Assembly: GCA_034439875.1 (NCBI GenBank) | Contig: JAWXBG010000064.1 | Coordinates: 1 to 17,950 of the forward strand | Length of the DNA stretch: 17,950 nt | Reading direction: 5' to 3' | Source of the DNA: JAWXBG01 sp034439875 | GTDB lineage: Bacteria; Bacteroidota; Bacteroidia; Flavobacteriales_D; Sanyastnellaceae | In this document: positions 1 through 8,049 of the stretch, piece after piece | Layout of the letters: the number at the start of each line of letters is the position of its first letter | Position numbering within the stretch: position 1 is the first letter of the stretch | Made by a program: the position numbers and the translations under genes | The notes under the pieces: model-generated | Told to the model about the DNA's origin: nothing | Database searches by the model: none | What the model saw: only the letters and a program-made list of their open reading frames with translations

Positions 1-135
1 GTAGTATATATTAACCCATGGCGCGGAACTATTTGGTTTAACGGGGCCTTAGGCTTTGCGCTTTCGATAATAATTTGCGCAATTCTATATCGCCGTGAGA
101 TTCCATCATTACTGAAATGGGCGAAAGGACAATAA
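1..135 (+). CDS. C-terminal fragment of a membrane protein, probably a polysaccharide flippase (partial)
   Basis: Frame 1 is open from the first base of the window to a TAA at 133-135, giving 44 residues with no start inside the window, so the gene begins upstream. The fragment has one strongly hydrophobic stretch (about residues 14-31, including GFALSIIICAILY) followed by a short basic tail ending KWAKGQ. That is the usual look of the last transmembrane helix and cytoplasmic tail of a polytopic inner-membrane protein. It ends 48 bases before a methyltransferase and then a glycosyltransferase on the same strand, a context in which Wzx-type flippases or polysaccharide polymerases are common. 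The membrane-protein call is read from the sequence; the flippase function is inferred only from context. Confidence 0.6.
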   Translation, partial: VVYINPWRGTIWFNGALGFALSIIICAILYRREIPSLLKWAKGQ

Positions 136-183
136 GTCGACAGCGAGAAAACAGTTATGTTTTTTCCGATTATATAAATACTT

Positions 184-903
184 TTGACACCACAACCTAT
201 TATTTTGAGTCAAGAAGTCAGGGATTATTACGACAATTACGTTACCAAACAGAAGAAGAAGGGCATCAACATTCGCCATCGATCTATTCTGAAAAAGTGC
301 AAAGAAGCAGGACTTAGAAGAGATTCTCGGGTTCTGGAAATTGGTTGTGGTATAGGTACCCTTACAACATTGCTAGGAAAGTACTGCTCAGCCGGACAGG
401 TTTTGGGCGTAGACATTAGCCCCGAGAGCATTTCTGTAGCACGGCAGTTGACCGAGTCGCTCACGAATGTGAAATACGAGGTATCTGATATGTCCAACTT
501 TAAGACGGGTATTCGGTTCGACTTCGTCATTTTCCCCGACGTATTAGAACACATACCAGTAGCGCAGCACAAGAGTCTTTTTAGTGTAATTAGGGAACAC
601 AGCCACGAGTCTTCAAGTTTGTGTATACATATTCCCAACCCACCATATTTGCGCTACTTTATCAAGCACGAGCCCACATCGCTTCAAATTATTGATCAAG
701 CATTGGACACACAATCGCTGATTGATTCTTTATATGAATTGGACTTTCATGTTGAGTCGATCAGAACATATTCGTTATCTACAATCGAGCACGACTATCA
801 GTTTATGGTATTCAGAAAGGGGCGCTATTTTGAATATAAGCAAATCCAAGGGAAACCTTTCTTCAGAAAATTGTGGGACGAATTATGGTCGCGTATTCGA
901 TGA
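184..903 (+). CDS. Class I SAM-dependent methyltransferase of a polysaccharide cluster
   Basis: This 239-residue soluble protein has the Rossmann-type SAM-binding motif I, VLEIGCGIGTL, at about residues 50-60. The acidic motif II ending strand beta-2 is VLGVDIS (73-79), and a post-motif region FDFVIFPDVLEHI lies at 112-124, where DVLEH is typical of the Methyltransf_11/Methyltransf_23-like group. The family transfers a methyl group from SAM to O, N or C atoms; the acceptor cannot be read from the sequence. Its position between a probable flippase and a glycosyltransferase suggests a sugar or glycan-lipid acceptor. The start is uncertain: no ATG exists between the in-frame stop at 175-177 and the conserved region, so TTG at 184 is used, with TTG at 205 as an alternative. 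There is no clear ribosome binding site, which is common in Bacteroidota. Its TGA stop overlaps the next gene's ATG. Confidence 0.85.
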   Translation: MTPQPIILSQEVRDYYDNYVTKQKKKGINIRHRSILKKCKEAGLRRDSRVLEIGCGIGTLTTLLGKYCSAGQVLGVDISPESISVARQLTESLTNVKYEVSDMSNFKTGIRFDFVIFPDVLEHIPVAQHKSLFSVIREHSHESSSLCIHIPNPPYLRYFIKHEPTSLQIIDQALDTQSLIDSLYELDFHVESIRTYSLSTIEHDYQFMVFRKGRYFEYKQIQGKPFFRKLWDELWSRIR

Positions 904-1955
904 AGCCAAAAGCGCTTTATTTCTATACCAACGACGCAACTTTTGTGCGTAAGGATTTGCGTACAATGGAAAAGAATTTTCGAGTGATAAAAATGCGATT
1001 TGATGTTTCTAAAAAATGGAGACTCCCAATTTCATTTTTGTTGCAGTTCTTTTTTTTAATAAGGCACACGCATAACGCGAGCATTATTTTGATTCAGTTT
1101 GGAGGTTATCACAGTTTGCTTCCCGTTTTGTTTGGGAGATTATTTCGTGTAAAAAGTGTAATTGTTTTAGGGGGTTATGATTGTGTGAGTTTTCCAGAAA
1201 TAGGATATGGCGCATTCCACAACCGGCTTATGAAGCCCTTTGTTAGTGGGTCTTTTAAGAAGTGTAATCTTCTATTACCAGTTCATTCATCATTGGTATA
1301 CAGGCCCTACACGTATTTTGATGCAATTCATGTTGCACAGGGGTACAAAGCTTTTATTCAAAAACTAGAAACAGAATCAATTGTTGTATATAATGGCTAC
1401 AACAAAGATTCGTGGACCCCGGGATCACAAGCGCAAATCAAAACGTTTATTACCGTTGCGGGAGGTTGCGAAGAAAAGCGCAGAAGGTTGCTGAAAGGTG
1501 TAGACATGATTATTGAGATGGCCAAAAACATGAAGGACGCGTCATTCACAATTGTGGGCACGAGAGGTTGGGGCGAAGAACTTCCGGCTAATGTGCGTCT
1601 AGTGGATTTTACACCAAATGCAGAGCTGCTCAATCTTTATCGTTCGCACCGATATTATTTACAACTTTCATTGTCGGAGGGTTTTCCAAATGCCCTTTGT
1701 GAGTCCATGCTTTGTGGCTGCATTCCTATTGTTTCGGACGTTTCTTCTATGCCAGAAATTGTCGGCAACTCTGGATATGTATTGAAGCGAAAAGATATAA
1801 ATGAACTTATTCAATTAACAAAAAGAGCAGAGTCCAATTTTAACGAAAACGACTCCGCTAAAGCGCGCCATCAAATCGCAGGCATATACACCGAATTGCG
1901 GAGAGAAAAGGAATTATTAGAAATTTTCTCTAGGCTTCAGAAATCAAATTTATAA
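900..1955 (+). CDS. Glycosyltransferase, GT-B fold, family 4/1 type
   Basis: This 351-residue protein is a cytoplasmic nucleotide-sugar-dependent glycosyltransferase. The C-terminal half carries the hallmark EGFPNALCE (residues 260-268, the E-x7-E motif of GT4-type enzymes), followed by a conserved GCIPIVSDVSSMPEIVG stretch (273-289) that closes the nucleotide-sugar site. FTIVGTRGWGEEL (216-228) is the usual strand and loop before it. The N-terminal half has a hydrophobic patch (about 44-54), perhaps a membrane-associating surface; there is no signal peptide. I chose ATG at 900 because ATGA (900-903) overlaps the methyltransferase stop, a classic arrangement for translational coupling. A GTG at 873 and an ATG at 885 would extend the protein further into the upstream gene. 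Donor and acceptor sugars cannot be inferred. The 3' end overlaps the convergent TonB receptor gene by 19 bases. Confidence 0.9.
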   Translation: MKPKALYFYTNDATFVRKDLRTMEKNFRVIKMRFDVSKKWRLPISFLLQFFFLIRHTHNASIILIQFGGYHSLLPVLFGRLFRVKSVIVLGGYDCVSFPEIGYGAFHNRLMKPFVSGSFKKCNLLLPVHSSLVYRPYTYFDAIHVAQGYKAFIQKLETESIVVYNGYNKDSWTPGSQAQIKTFITVAGGCEEKRRRLLKGVDMIIEMAKNMKDASFTIVGTRGWGEELPANVRLVDFTPNAELLNLYRSHRYYLQLSLSEGFPNALCESMLCGCIPIVSDVSSMPEIVGNSGYVLKRKDINELIQLTKRAESNFNENDSAKARHQIAGIYTELRREKELLEIFSRLQKSNL

Positions 1956-4393
1956 AAGAATATGGGCAAAAAGCCAAGTTGATATTCTTCTCTAATGGAC
2001 AAATAAGGGTCTCCGGATTGGTCGGGGGCATAAGAAATCTTGAGTACGTTTTGAGTGTTGAGCACGTTCACTAAGTCGATCCCAATTTCATGAGAGACTT
2101 TTTTTCTATTGATCCGATAATTTAATTTTATATCGAACCGAAAGTAAGGGGCAAACTGAAGGGTATTGCGCAGCGAGTCAACAAACACAAGTTCTCTTGC
2201 TTCATTACTCGAAGAAATATCGGCCGGACCATACCACCGTCCTCCCGTGGTAGTTATTTTCATTCCCACAACCAATGCATTGTGTTGATTTATGGACCAC
2301 TCTTTACTCATTAAAAAATTGACAGCATATTGTCCATTGAAGTCGGTGTTTCTTTCAACCTCATCACTTCCCGTGTAACGAGAATCAAAGACCGAAGCAG
2401 TGAACAGAAACAACCAGTGATTCGAAAAAAATCTTTCTATCGTTACTTCTGCACCGAGGTTGGTACCGCTTCCTTTGTTTTGGAGTTCACTGGGAAAGAA
2501 ACGAGAGAATCCGGCCCCGGTGTTAAGGAGCGAAAAAGATGACGACTCTTTTTCCACTGGAACATTTTGAAGGCTCTGATAATAGATTTCGCTTTTTATC
2601 CTGAAAGAGTATTGACTTTGCCATTCATGTGATAGCACGTAGTGATAACTGTATGTGAAATCCATATTGCGATTGATGGTTCCACGAGAATCGGGTTCAT
2701 AAAAGTAGAGATAAGCCTGCTGCAGTTGAGAGTGCAGCCCTGCTCCGAAAGCAATGGTATGCGCACGGCTTACTTGCCAGGTCAAACCAATGCGCGGCTC
2801 TATTGGAGAAATGGAGTGGTTTAACGTGAAAAGAGAGGCATGCAGCCCTGCTGTTGCGGTCCATTCGGAAGAGAATGTTTTTTTAAATTGAAAGTAGGGC
2901 TGTATAAAAAAGGCCGCAACATTGCTATTCCATCTAGTTGACCATTGATAGTAGTTTACGGATGAACTGTCTATTGAGCGCGCGGAGTCAATCATATTCC
3001 ACGAAAGACGATCTGATATCAGTCCCGCCCTAATTGTCACACCATTTTGTGTTCTGTGATGAAGAAAGCCATGAAAACTTTGCTTGCTTTGAGCAAAACG
3101 GTAGTCGAGCAAAGGGGCAACTGAATCAACGACATACTCGTTCACAGCATTCAAGTGTCTATATACAATCTCATGGTAACTGTCGACCTCATCGGCCATC
3201 AGAGCGAAATTTAGTCTGAAATAAGTTCTTTCATTGGTTGTTTTTTGATATGAGCCTCCAAGCGTTCCCATGCGCGTTTTGAAATACTGATCGCGATCAT
3301 TTTCTCCATATATGTTTCTTTGATCGGGCGATGTTTGATCGCTGATCAGGATGTCTACAGAGCTTTTGCCACCAAGTCCCCAAACAGTAATTGCATCGTT
3401 GTTCTTTCCCGGGAAAAACAATCGGAATGCGCCATCCTGATATCGGGGCACGGCATCTGTGCCAATGTCTATTCCCAGCAGCGAGAATAATTCAACGGTA
3501 CTGTATCGATAGCTAGCCAAAAAACTGGAGCCCGATTTCTTTTCAGCCGCATTATTTGTGCCGACGTTTTTTTTGTTTCGAAGTGGTCCCTCTAAAAAGA
3601 GCTCCGTTCCTAAAAAACCAAATTGCGCAGCACCTTCAAAATTCTCATTGTTTCCATTTCGCATTTTAAGATTAAAGACTCCTCCCAAACTGTTGCCGAA
3701 GTCGGCGGGGAAGGCACCCGTATAGAATTCGGAATTTGCGAGGTATTTGTTATTAATAATGGACACGGGGCCCCCTGCTGTTCCCGGAATATTGAAATGG
3801 TTTGGGTTTGGAATGTCTATTCCCTCTAATCTCCACAGAATACTTTGTGGACTATTACCCCTAATCACGATATCGTTTCGCGAGTCGTCGGCACCTTGCA
3901 CGCCTGCAAAATTGCTAGCCATTCTTGCGGGATCGCCTCGGCTTCCTGCGTACCGATCTGTTTCTTCAACGGAAAACTGACGAGCGCTAACAGGCGCCAT
4001 TTCATGAGAGACCGCGCCATCTCTTTTTGCCCTGATTTCAATTTCCTTCATGAGAATTGTAGAGACCTCCATTTCTATTTCAAGCACCACCTCTTTGCCG
4101 CTAGTCACGGGAATATTATCTAGTAGCCTCTCTTTGTAGCCTGCATACATTATTCTGAGGCTGATTTTCCCCACGGGAATGGAGTCAAACCGAAAACTTC
4201 CCGACTCGCACCAAGTGGAAGCAATCAAGGTGCTGTCTGCAAAAGCGAAAACAGTGGCCCCCTCCAAAGGGTATCTGCTGTCTGCGTCGAGGATGGTTCC
4301 GCGGACAGTTTGAAAGTACTGCTGTCCCCAAGTATCTTGGCAAAAGATAGCGACAAATAGAATGTAAAGCACGAAGAGTTTTTTGTAGGACAC
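1937..4393 (-). CDS. TonB-dependent outer-membrane receptor with carboxypeptidase-regulatory-like domain
   Basis: The 818-residue precursor begins with a signal peptide (KKLFVLYILFVAIFC, about residues 4-18, cleavage near Gln24). A carboxypeptidase-regulatory-like beta-sandwich follows at about 28-112 (VRGTILDADSRYPLEGATVF ... GSFRFDSIPVGKISLRI), as is common on Bacteroidota TonB receptors. The plug domain lies at about 135-245, with DIVIRGNSPQSILWRLEGI and the typical FNIPG...GGPVSIINN region. The rest is beta-barrel, alternating aromatic and polar residues and ending in Phe (FFYKFDF), as expected for BAM-inserted barrels. The ligand is unknown; no SusD partner lies beside it, so a SusCD glycan system is unlikely. 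The start is GTG at 4391-4393: no ATG occurs between the upstream in-frame stop and the signal peptide. The gene is convergent with the glycosyltransferase and overlaps its last 19 bases. Confidence 0.9.
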   Translation of the reverse strand: MSYKKLFVLYILFVAIFCQDTWGQQYFQTVRGTILDADSRYPLEGATVFAFADSTLIASTWCESGSFRFDSIPVGKISLRIMYAGYKERLLDNIPVTSGKEVVLEIEMEVSTILMKEIEIRAKRDGAVSHEMAPVSARQFSVEETDRYAGSRGDPARMASNFAGVQGADDSRNDIVIRGNSPQSILWRLEGIDIPNPNHFNIPGTAGGPVSIINNKYLANSEFYTGAFPADFGNSLGGVFNLKMRNGNNENFEGAAQFGFLGTELFLEGPLRNKKNVGTNNAAEKKSGSSFLASYRYSTVELFSLLGIDIGTDAVPRYQDGAFRLFFPGKNNDAITVWGLGGKSSVDILISDQTSPDQRNIYGENDRDQYFKTRMGTLGGSYQKTTNERTYFRLNFALMADEVDSYHEIVYRHLNAVNEYVVDSVAPLLDYRFAQSKQSFHGFLHHRTQNGVTIRAGLISDRLSWNMIDSARSIDSSSVNYYQWSTRWNSNVAAFFIQPYFQFKKTFSSEWTATAGLHASLFTLNHSISPIEPRIGLTWQVSRAHTIAFGAGLHSQLQQAYLYFYEPDSRGTINRNMDFTYSYHYVLSHEWQSQYSFRIKSEIYYQSLQNVPVEKESSSFSLLNTGAGFSRFFPSELQNKGSGTNLGAEVTIERFFSNHWLFLFTASVFDSRYTGSDEVERNTDFNGQYAVNFLMSKEWSINQHNALVVGMKITTTGGRWYGPADISSSNEARELVFVDSLRNTLQFAPYFRFDIKLNYRINRKKVSHEIGIDLVNVLNTQNVLKISYAPDQSGDPYLSIREEYQLGFLPIFFYKFDF

Positions 4394-4473
4394 AGTCGTG
4401 TATTTAAAAAATGCAATATCGCAATTTGCGAGTTCTTCACAATTGGCTTTTCAATAAACGCCTCATTCTTACA

Positions 4474-4504
4474 CAAAGATCAGACGTGTTGACGCTTGAG
4501 ACAA
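4474..4504 (-). promoter_or_regulatory. Candidate promoter for the TonB receptor gene
   Basis: On the minus strand a TTG (4502-4504) lies 20 bases upstream of GATCTTTG (4474-4481), which matches the Bacteroidota -7 box TAnnTTTG at five of six specified positions. Spacing is within the usual range. It would give a leader of roughly 75 bases before the GTG at 4393. Pattern match only. Confidence 0.3.
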
Positions 4505-4514
4505 GGTACATTTG
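4489..4514 (+). promoter_or_regulatory. Candidate Bacteroidota-type promoter for the secreted GEVED protein gene
   Basis: TACATTTG at 4507-4514 is a perfect match to the Bacteroidota primary-sigma -7 box TAnnTTTG. A TTG at 4489-4491 could serve as the -33 element, but the 15-base spacing is shorter than usual. Transcription would start near 4520, about 18 bases before the ATG at 4539. The site overlaps the candidate divergent promoter for the TonB receptor. Confidence 0.5.
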
Positions 4515-4538
4515 TGACATCCTAAATAACCCGTAATA

Positions 4539-7457
4539 ATGATTTTCAGACCTGCACTTACATTGTTGGCCCTTCTTTGGTTTTGTCTTATAGCCATTGC
4601 ACAGGAGCAAAAACCCACGCTAAAAACGGAAGGCAATTACCTCGGAAGAAGATCGTCTATTGCCGAAGCCATTGCCAACGGCACATTCCAAGCCGGAACA
4701 GACGAGCATAAAGTCTATAACCCTAAACGCATGGATGCAAATCGTGCGGTACCAGGAAAAGGCTTACCCCACAATGGCGACCCCTTGGTGACGAAGCAGT
4801 TGGCCCAACAAAAACTTCCTTTATCAGAGCCTATTTTGGTGTTTGATGCAGCCACGAGCAACAGCACCCCATCAGACCCAACAGGCGCAGTAGGCCCCGA
4901 TCACTTTATGAATGCTTGGAATTCTTCCTTTCGCATTTGGGATAAAGATGGAAACCCCTTGGTGTCAGCGGCATCACTAGCGAACATTTGGCCAGGCGAG
5001 TCATCAGGCGATCCTATAGTTATGTACGACAGGTATGCCGATAGATTTTTTATCAGCCAATTTGCCTTTCCCTCATCTTTTCTGGTTGCGGTAAGCGAAG
5101 GTCCCGATCCTGTGAATGACGGCTGGCACACATATGAATTCCCAGTGAACTCATTTCCGGATTATCCCAAATATTCAGTTTGGTCCGACGGTTATTACAT
5201 CACGGCCAACAAAAACTCTAATACAGCAGGCACTACAGAAGTGGTTTACGCCATAGAAAGAAGCCAAATGCTTATTGGCGCCAACGCTCAAATGGTTGGT
5301 TTCCCATTGCCTAATATTGAGACCAGTGGTTTTTACAGCCCTCTTGGTTTTAACGCAAACGGAGCCATAGCGCCAGAACCAGGTAATGTGCCAATCATCT
5401 ACATGCAGGACGACGAATGGTCGGGCGTTAATCAGGACCATTTAAAAATATGGTCGATAAACGTAGACTGGAATGATGTAGATAACTCTACCATTTCGAC
5501 ACCACAGGTTATAAACACAGAGCCATTTGACGGACTTTTTGATGGAGGAGCTTTTGACAATTTACCTTCTCCTGGTGCAGACCTAGACGCCTTGCAAGCC
5601 ACCATCATGTACATGGCTCAATACAGAAGATTTCCAGGTTACAATGCGTGTGTTTTGAATTTTGTTGTTGACCTTGATGGTAACGATGACTATTCGGGAA
5701 TACGTTGGTTTGAATTGCGACAAGATGACGCAGGCGGGCCATGGAGTATTTATCAAGAAGGCACATACGTGCAGCCAGATGGACTCAGCGCGTGGAGCGG
5801 CAGCATATGTATGGATCAGTTTGGGAACATTGCCTTGGGATATACGGCCTGCAGTGGCACAGAACACCCATCGCTTAGATATACGGGCAGATACAGCACG
5901 GACCCACTTGGCACAATGACACTAGAAGAGGGGTTAATAAAACAGGGAACAGGTTCGCCTGATTTTTTCCGTTATGGAGATTATTCCCAAATCACTATCG
6001 ACCCGTTGGACGACTGTACCTTTTGGCACATCGGCGAATTATTTATTGGTGCACAGAGGAGAAATACTGTTGGCGTTTTTAAAATTGGAGCTTCATTGTC
6101 AGACGATGTAGGCGTTATTAGTATTGACACCCCTGTAGACGGGGCCCTTGATGCGGCGGAGACAGTAAGTGTAACACTCAGGAATTATGGACTGGATGAT
6201 CAAACAAATTTTCCAGTAAGCTTTCAAGTAGACAACGGAACAGTCGTTACCGAAAACTACACTGGAACCATGGCGGCGGGCGCAGTATCGTCATTCACGT
6301 TTACTGAAACTGCCGACCTATCTATTGCAGGCCAGACATACAGTATGTGGGCAGCAACAGGTCTTGTTGGTGATGAAAATCTTTTTAACGACAGCCTGGA
6401 GACAATAGTAACACATGTTAACCCCGACGACATTGGGGTGACGGCCATTACATCTCCGGCATCTTCCACAGACCTATCGGCAGGAGAACAGGTGACCATT
6501 ACCATTGAGAACTTTGGAAGCGCCACACACACCAATTTCGAAGTAAGCTTCGAATTTGATGGAGGTGGAGTGATTACAGAAACAGTATCTCAATCGCTAA
6601 ATCCGCTTAGCACAATTTCGTATACCTTCACTGAAACGGTGGACTTTGGAAACCCAGGCAGTTACGCGCTCACCGCGTACACATCGTTGCCAGGCGACAT
6701 TGACCCAACCAACGACGAATTAAGTTTAACAATTGAAAAGGAGTTCTGTCAGCCCGAATCCGATTGTTCATTTGGAGATGGAATTCAAGTTTTGTTACTA
6801 GAAACCATAAACAACAACTCCGGGTGTGACCCGAACGGCTATGGAGATTACACCAATCTTTCTACGACCCTTGCTGTTGGAACCACAAACGACATGACTA
6901 TAACAACAGGATACGGCGATCAGTTTGTGCGAGCATGGATAGACTACAACGACAATTTTGTATTTGAGAATAATGAACTGACGGTAGACAATTATGTAAT
7001 TGCTCCCGGTGCTGCCGACGGGAGTTATACAGAAACAATGGACTTTGTTGTTTCTGGTTCCGCGGCCCTTGGCGAGCACTTGATGCGAGCTAAAACGAAT
7101 TGGGTTGAACAGGTAGCAGACAATAGCTGCGATGAAACAGAGTTCGGAGAGACGGAAGACTACACGGTAGAAGTCGGAAGCATAGGCGTTGAAGAAATAT
7201 TTCAGGGCAACGATATGATCATTGCAACTGTAGGAGAAAACCAGTTTAACGTTACCCTCTTGGCACCGGGAACGCAGAAGTTTTTAATGATTAAAGTCTA
7301 TGATGTGACGGGTCGTTGTGTGGTTGAAAATAAGGTTTATTCAACGAGTGGTTTGTATTCGTTTCCGCTCAACTTGAGTTATGCTGCAAAAGGCCAATAT
7401 CTTGTTCGAATGGGCACTTACGAAGTAGGTAAGGTGGCAAAAGTTTTGGTGAAATAG
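4539..7457 (+). CDS. Secreted T9SS type A cargo protein with two CARDB-like domains and a GEVED domain
   Basis: The 972-residue precursor has a clear signal peptide (PALTLLALLWFCLIAIAQ, cleavage near residue 21-22). Residues about 100-515 form a large domain that includes DPTGAVGPDHFMNAWNSSF (113-131), DPIVMYDRYADRFFISQF (158-175) and FPDYPKYSVWSDGYY (206-220). I know this block from uncharacterised secreted bacterial proteins; a beta-propeller-like fold is a guess. Two CARDB-like beta-sandwich domains follow (about 522-625 and 630-735), each beginning D-D-[VI]-G-V. A GEVED domain spans about 737-880 (NGYGDYTNLSTTL, RAWIDYNDNFVFE, FGETEDYTVEV). The C-terminus (about 898-972) is a type A T9SS sorting domain (IKVYDVTGRCV ... 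KGQYLVRMGT), although the usual YPNP opening is replaced by ENQFNVTLL. No catalytic motif was found, so the role may be binding or adhesion at the cell surface. Confidence 0.88.
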   Translation: MIFRPALTLLALLWFCLIAIAQEQKPTLKTEGNYLGRRSSIAEAIANGTFQAGTDEHKVYNPKRMDANRAVPGKGLPHNGDPLVTKQLAQQKLPLSEPILVFDAATSNSTPSDPTGAVGPDHFMNAWNSSFRIWDKDGNPLVSAASLANIWPGESSGDPIVMYDRYADRFFISQFAFPSSFLVAVSEGPDPVNDGWHTYEFPVNSFPDYPKYSVWSDGYYITANKNSNTAGTTEVVYAIERSQMLIGANAQMVGFPLPNIETSGFYSPLGFNANGAIAPEPGNVPIIYMQDDEWSGVNQDHLKIWSINVDWNDVDNSTISTPQVINTEPFDGLFDGGAFDNLPSPGADLDALQATIMYMAQYRRFPGYNACVLNFVVDLDGNDDYSGIRWFELRQDDAGGPWSIYQEGTYVQPDGLSAWSGSICMDQFGNIALGYTACSGTEHPSLRYTGRYSTDPLGTMTLEEGLIKQGTGSPDFFRYGDYSQITIDPLDDCTFWHIGELFIGAQRRNTVGVFKIGASLSDDVGVISIDTPVDGALDAAETVSVTLRNYGLDDQTNFPVSFQVDNGTVVTENYTGTMAAGAVSSFTFTETADLSIAGQTYSMWAATGLVGDENLFNDSLETIVTHVNPDDIGVTAITSPASSTDLSAGEQVTITIENFGSATHTNFEVSFEFDGGGVITETVSQSLNPLSTISYTFTETVDFGNPGSYALTAYTSLPGDIDPTNDELSLTIEKEFCQPESDCSFGDGIQVLLLETINNNSGCDPNGYGDYTNLSTTLAVGTTNDMTITTGYGDQFVRAWIDYNDNFVFENNELTVDNYVIAPGAADGSYTETMDFVVSGSAALGEHLMRAKTNWVEQVADNSCDETEFGETEDYTVEVGSIGVEEIFQGNDMIIATVGENQFNVTLLAPGTQKFLMIKVYDVTGRCVVENKVYSTSGLYSFPLNLSYAAKGQYLVRMGTYEVGKVAKVLVK

Positions 7458-7478
7458 CGCAGGAGGCAGATAAGACAA

Positions 7479-7505
7479 GGGCTGCGAATGTTCGCAGCCC
7501 TTTTT
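7479..7505 (+). terminator. Strong intrinsic terminator, possibly bidirectional
   Basis: GGGCTGCGAA (7479-7488) and TTCGCAGCCC (7491-7500) form a perfect 10-bp stem with a 2-base apex, followed by five T at 7501-7505. It lies 22 bases after the stop at 7457. On the opposite strand the same stem is followed by TTGTCTTAT, so it may also stop transcripts from the convergent lipoprotein gene. Confidence 0.92.
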
Positions 7506-7506
7506 A

Positions 7507-7518
7507 TTGATATATCAA
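7507..7518. repeat. Perfect 12-base palindrome TTGATATATCAA
   Basis: A perfect inverted repeat without a loop lies directly after the terminator and between two convergent genes. It could be a protein-binding dyad or chance in AT-rich sequence; no operator role is suggested by its position at gene ends. Confidence 0.3.
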
Positions 7519-7570
7519 CGAAATTTTATTCTTGCTCGTAAGTTGGTTCCAAAGCACAATTGCAGATACA

Positions 7571-7582
7571 AAAACGGTATTA
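7571..7582. repeat. Intergenic 12-mer AAAACGGTATTA, copy 1, containing a stop codon
   Basis: This string is identical to 8091-8102. Its last three bases are the reverse complement of TAA, and they are the stop codon of the lipoprotein gene. It also forms the left arm of a CAAAAACG/CGTTTTTG inverted repeat (7569-7576 with 7587-7594). Confidence 0.6.
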
Positions 7583-7918
7583 AGAACGTTTTTGAATTTC
7601 CGTTACCGAAACAGTCATAGATCCCGGACACAGGCTCATTCTTCTACTGGGTAAATACTGAATCCACACCCTGAGTCCGTTATTCATAAATGTCTTGTCA
7701 ATTCCCGTGGGCTCAAGCAAGGTTCCGTCCTCAAGTTTCACAAGGAAATTGCAGGGTTCTTTTTCTTCTTTTTGGAATACAATTTCTCCCGCAACGAATC
7801 CCGCAGCACTCATTGCAGCATCATCCGTTTTTGAAACAGAAGAGCTAGTCGAACAGCCCGACAATATTATAAGACAAATAGAAGCGACGAATAACAATGG
7901 TGCATTTAGTTTTTTCAT
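7580..7918 (-). CDS. Small uncharacterised lipoprotein
   Basis: This 112-residue precursor has a lipoprotein signal: basic MKK, a hydrophobic core to residue 19, and lipobox LSGC with Cys22 as the likely lipidated residue. A Ser/Thr/Asp-rich linker (23-36) precedes a compact domain of about 70 residues, with EPCNFLVKLEDGTLLEP (54-70), GLRVWIQYLPSRRMSLCPGS (81-100) and VTEIQKR near the end. Cys56 and Cys97 are the only other cysteines and could pair in the periplasm. The domain resembles small hypothetical lipoproteins of Bacteroidota, but I cannot assign a function. The frame stays open to an ATG at 7951, but ATG 7918 places the basic residues directly before the hydrophobic core and is preferred. 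It stands alone, convergent with the GEVED gene and downstream of the PKD gene on the same strand. Confidence 0.8.
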   Translation of the reverse strand: MKKLNAPLLFVASICLIILSGCSTSSSVSKTDDAAMSAAGFVAGEIVFQKEEKEPCNFLVKLEDGTLLEPTGIDKTFMNNGLRVWIQYLPSRRMSLCPGSMTVSVTEIQKRS

Positions 7919-8049
7919 GGGTACAATTTTAATGACCAAGATAGAGATCATTCAAATAGCGCACCAAAATCGAATTTGAGCTAATTTATCGAGGGAACAT
8001 CAAGGGAAACAGAATTAGAGCAAACGCGAGTTTGACTTAAAATCCGCCG

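Noticed and set aside
117..317. 66-codon plus-strand frame over the methyltransferase start
   Set aside because: It runs out of frame through the methyltransferase N-terminus and has no domain; the frame-1 end of the upstream gene and the methyltransferase explain the region.
4225..4476. 83-codon minus-strand frame across the TonB receptor start and promoter region
   Set aside because: It overlaps the receptor signal peptide in another frame and spans the candidate promoter; the receptor frame is far better supported.
8021..8034. CAAAC-GCGA-GTTTG hairpin upstream of the lipoprotein gene
   Set aside because: A 5-bp AT-leaning stem in a short intergenic space is expected by chance, and no T-run follows it on the relevant strand.
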